From Rickettsiales bacterium (GTDB lineage: Bacteria; Pseudomonadota; Alphaproteobacteria; Rickettsiales; UBA998), in NCBI GenBank assembly GCA_019749855.1, contig JAIEPI010000060.1, positions 1 to 8,271 of the forward strand: a stretch of 8,271 nucleotides of DNA. The letters are read 5' to 3'. Both the position numbers and the translations under genes were made by a program. This document shows positions 6,368-8,271 of the stretch, in pieces. Numbering within the stretch: the stretch's first letter is position 1; each line of letters starts with the position of its first letter. A model generated the notes under the pieces. That model was given only the letters and a program-made list of their open reading frames with translations, was not told where the DNA came from and ran no database searches.

Positions 6368-7162
6368 ATGACCAAGCAGCGTTTTTTTGTGTCTGTCATG
6401 GCGATGCTGCTTTTTGCAAACCCATCATTGGCGTTGCAGGAACCTCATCCGCTGGCAATGGATAAACGCATTCAAACCGTGCGGTATAGCCCCAATGAAG
6501 TCTACGAATTTATTGGGCATTATGGCTATCAGGCGTTTATTGAATTTGCGCCGGATGAAGAAGTCAGCACGGTCTCGATTGGTGATTCTGTCGCCTGGCA
6601 GGTCAATCCTGTGGGGTCACGCTTATTCCTAAAGCCTGTCGAGCAGGATGCGCTGACGAATATGTCTGTCATTACCAACAAGCGCACCTATCATTTTGAG
6701 CTTCACGCCGAAGAAACAGAAAATATTCGCGCTGCCAACATGGTTTTCGTGCTGCGATTCATCTATCCCGATGATTACGCGGGTGATTATTCGAACTTCA
6801 TCAATGAGGATCCGGTGCCGGATTTGACGGATCCGGAAGTGATGAAAACACTGAACTTTAATTACAGTCTTGTGGGCAGTGATGTTATTTCTCCCATTCG
6901 TATCTTTGATGATGGGGAGTTTACCTACTTCGAGTTCAAAGATGTGAATGCCGACATTCCTGCCTTTTTCGTGGTGGATTCAGGTGGGGAGGAAAATCTG
7001 CTGAATTTCCGAAAAAATGCGAGCTATATCGTTGTCGAGCGCGTGTCATCACAATTTACCTTGCGGCATGGCAGTGATGTGTTGTGCGTGTTTAATGAGA
7101 GCAAGCCCTTGCCGCCACGCGCCATTCCATCGGATGATAAACAATGGTGGGAAATTTTTTAG
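6368..7162 (+). CDS. virB9: VirB9-family (TrbG/CagX-like) type IV secretion core-complex protein
   Basis: This is a 264-residue exported protein with a signal peptide (FFVSVMAMLLFANPSLA, probable cut after Ala22). The N-terminal domain has the family pattern YSPNEVYEFIGHYGYQAFIEFAPDE at 40-64 (shown in two parts: YSPNEVYEF and GYQAFIEFAPDE), then SVAWQV (74-79) and the TNKRTYHFEL strand (103-112). After a linker the C-terminal domain carries RIFDDGEFTYFEF (178-190), PAFFVV, an NFRKNASYIVVERV segment, and FTLRHG (230-235). VirB9 joins VirB7 and VirB10 to form the outer-membrane core of the channel. Cys240 near the C-terminus could be a disulfide site, as in VirB7-VirB9 pairs, but no VirB7 is visible. 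AAGG at 6355-6358 lies ten bases before the ATG. The gene is convergent with truA, 34 bases away. Confidence 0.9.
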   Translation: MTKQRFFVSVMAMLLFANPSLALQEPHPLAMDKRIQTVRYSPNEVYEFIGHYGYQAFIEFAPDEEVSTVSIGDSVAWQVNPVGSRLFLKPVEQDALTNMSVITNKRTYHFELHAEETENIRAANMVFVLRFIYPDDYAGDYSNFINEDPVPDLTDPEVMKTLNFNYSLVGSDVISPIRIFDDGEFTYFEFKDVNADIPAFFVVDSGGEENLLNFRKNASYIVVERVSSQFTLRHGSDVLCVFNESKPLPPRAIPSDDKQWWEIF

Positions 7163-7182
7163 TTTCCTCTCGCGGTTATTCT

Positions 7183-7240
7183 CGCCAGCCATCCGTTTAG
7201 GAATAATCAACGGACATGAAACATAACCCACTGGCTGGCG
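7183..7240. other. Inverted repeat at the virB9/truA convergent junction, weak terminator candidate
   Basis: A 9-bp perfect inverted repeat (CGCCAGCCA at 7183-7191, TGGCTGGCG at 7232-7240) encloses a second stem, TCCGTT (7192-7197) and AACGGA (7209-7214), with an 11-base loop that overlaps the truA stop. The position between converging genes fits transcript end processing. However, neither strand shows a U-tract after the stem, and the structure runs into truA codons, so an intrinsic terminator is not well supported. Confidence 0.25.
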
Positions 7241-7937
7241 CGGTGGGGCCAGCGGCGCTTCGCCTGCGTGCCGCCAACGCTTGGGCGACATCGTCGCTGT
7301 TCCATCTGCCTTTGCCCACATTGACCAGTGTGCCTACCATGATACGCACCTGATGGTGAAGAAATGAACGCGAACAGGTGGTAATCCACACGGATTCATC
7401 GTCACGTCGCACATTTAATTTTTCCAGCGTTTTAACAGGTGACTTTGCCTGACAGCGCGTATCGCGGAAGCTGCTGAAATCATGCGTGCCGACTAAAAGC
7501 TGAGCCGCATTCTGCATAGCGATGACATCCAGCTCGGTTGGAATGTGCCAGCTATACGCGGCCTCAAGCACCGGACGTGCCCGACGATTCATAATCTGAT
7601 AGCGATAATGTCGCCGGGTGGCATCAAAGCGTGCATGGAAATCAGCGGCCACTTCCTCACAATCCACCACAATCACGGGTGTTTCAATCAAATGAAAATT
7701 CACTGCCTGTAATACTCGGAATGCGGCGTGCGAGTGCTGCAAATCAACATGTGCCACCTGACCGCGCGCATGCACTCCGGCGTCGGTACGGCCTGAGCAT
7801 TGAGGAATCACCTGTTCCCCACAGAACTTAAAAAACGCTTCTTGAAGAATGCCCTGTGCACTTGGCTGGCCTACTTGTCTTTGCCAGCCAGCCAGATGAG
7901 TTCCGTCATATTCGATGGTGAGTTTGTAGCGTGGCAT
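7197..7937 (-). CDS. truA: TruA, tRNA pseudouridine(38-40) synthase
   Basis: This 246-residue enzyme isomerises uridines 38-40 in the anticodon stem of many tRNAs. It opens with MPRYKLTIEYDG and GWQRQ (18-22). GRTDAGVHA (49-57) holds the catalytic Asp52. RHYRYQI (109-115) contains the conserved active-site Tyr region, and SFLHHQVRIMVGTLVNVG (191-208) is the C-terminal signature. Length is normal for the bacterial family. The reading frame is open further upstream, to 8105, but those residues overlap fmt and do not resemble TruA, so I place the start at 7937, where homologues begin. The gene starts one base after the fmt stop (TGA-A-ATG), indicating an fmt-truA operon with coupled translation. 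Confidence 0.97.
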   Translation of the reverse strand: MPRYKLTIEYDGTHLAGWQRQVGQPSAQGILQEAFFKFCGEQVIPQCSGRTDAGVHARGQVAHVDLQHSHAAFRVLQAVNFHLIETPVIVVDCEEVAADFHARFDATRRHYRYQIMNRRARPVLEAAYSWHIPTELDVIAMQNAAQLLVGTHDFSSFRDTRCQAKSPVKTLEKLNVRRDDESVWITTCSRSFLHHQVRIMVGTLVNVGKGRWNSDDVAQALAARRRSAAGPTAPASGLCFMSVDYS

Positions 7938-7938
7938 T

Positions 7939-8271
7939 TCAGTTGAGGTCCGTACCGGCAGGAATGGCATAGCCGCGAAGCATATCCTCCGCTGCAATCG
8001 CCGCTTTGCCTTGTCGTTGCAGTTTGAGAATCTGCAAGGCACCCTGCCCACAGGCGACACGCAGCTGCGAATCCAGCGTGATTCCGGCGATGCCGTCGCC
8101 CTCAACCACTACCTGAACTTCCACGCTGTGGTGCCCGCGCCGCGCACCATCCTCAATGGCGTGCGCAAACTCGCGCCGGCTACGACGATGATGGCGGATG
8201 CGCGGGGTGATTCCGTCATCAATACTTATTGGCGGCTCGACGCCACGCGCCCCGCCACGGCCAGGAGCGAG
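7939..8271 (-). CDS. fmt: Fmt, methionyl-tRNA formyltransferase, C-terminal part
   Basis: The gene enters from the right edge; 110 C-terminal codons are visible. The last ~60 residues fit Fmt well: GDGIAGITLD, LRVACGQGALQIL, LQRQGKAAIAAEDMLRG and a closing AGTDLN. This is the OB-like C-terminal domain that contacts initiator Met-tRNA. Fmt formylates Met-tRNAfMet with 10-formyl-THF in the cytoplasm. The catalytic Rossmann domain is off the window. The stretch encoded by about 8125-8235 is Arg/His-rich and lacks the NPWPGA-like motif usual in the family, though the frame is open and residues around IEDGAR and VEV align in spacing. Either the region is divergent or there is a compensated frame error. 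Upstream neighbours are not visible; def often precedes fmt. Confidence 0.85.
   Translation of the reverse strand, partial: LAPGRGGARGVEPPISIDDGITPRIRHHRRSRREFAHAIEDGARRGHHSVEVQVVVEGDGIAGITLDSQLRVACGQGALQILKLQRQGKAAIAAEDMLRGYAIPAGTDLN

Noticed and set aside
7155..7160. T-run at the end of virB9 as an intrinsic terminator
   Set aside because: No GC-rich hairpin precedes it, and it lies within the last codons of the gene.
7938..8105. Upstream extension of truA to a start at 8105 (302 residues)
   Set aside because: The extra 56 residues overlap fmt in another frame, are Arg/Cys-rich, and do not resemble TruA. The family start MPRYKLTIEYDG at 7937 is clear and sits one base after the fmt stop.
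7930..8271. Plus-strand frame open from 7930 to the right edge
   Set aside because: It has no ATG until late, no ribosome site, and lies opposite fmt. It is best explained as a GC-biased shadow frame.

Overview
This window looks like chromosome from an alphaproteobacterium of moderate GC content. The basis is gene order: tsaE-amgK-murU on the left and fmt-truA on the right are arrangements I associate with alphaproteobacteria. Between these housekeeping blocks sit parts of a VirB-type type IV secretion system (T4SS) and two large exported proteins. Scattered T4SS fragments of this kind are known from Rickettsiales, so a lineage near Rickettsiales, Holosporales or Micavibrio is plausible. That placement is inference, not something the sequence shows directly.

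Left block (1-1961, + strand). The 3' end of tsaE (tRNA t6A synthesis) overlaps amgK by 37 bp. amgK overlaps murU through an ATGA. AmgK and MurU form a cell-wall recycling route: sugar kinase, then nucleotidyltransferase, giving UDP-MurNAc from recovered MurNAc.

Central block (1958-7162). Two genes on the minus strand (841 and 326 codons) encode exported, cysteine-rich proteins of no family I can name. They are joined by a TAATG stop/start overlap. The glycine-rich 3' end of the first gene also supplies the Shine-Dalgarno sequence of the second. Divergent from them, across a short AT-rich spacer, are virB8 (inner-membrane bitopic core protein) and virB9 (exported core-complex protein). No virB7, virB10, virB11, virB4 or virD4 is present, so any complete apparatus must be encoded elsewhere. 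The spacer holds an inverted repeat, TGTAACA-N17-TGTTACA, that could be a shared operator.

Right block (7197-8271, - strand). truA (tRNA pseudouridine synthase) is preceded by the 3' end of fmt (initiator Met-tRNA formyltransferase), one base apart.

The window is densely coding. The longest non-coding stretch is the roughly 155-bp divergent spacer. I see no tRNA, rRNA, insertion sequence, CRISPR array, integrase or flanking direct repeat. The best candidate for something undescribed is the pair of disulfide-rich exported proteins facing virB8-virB9. They may be accessory or surface components, or substrates, of a split T4SS. This rests on proximity and export signals only.
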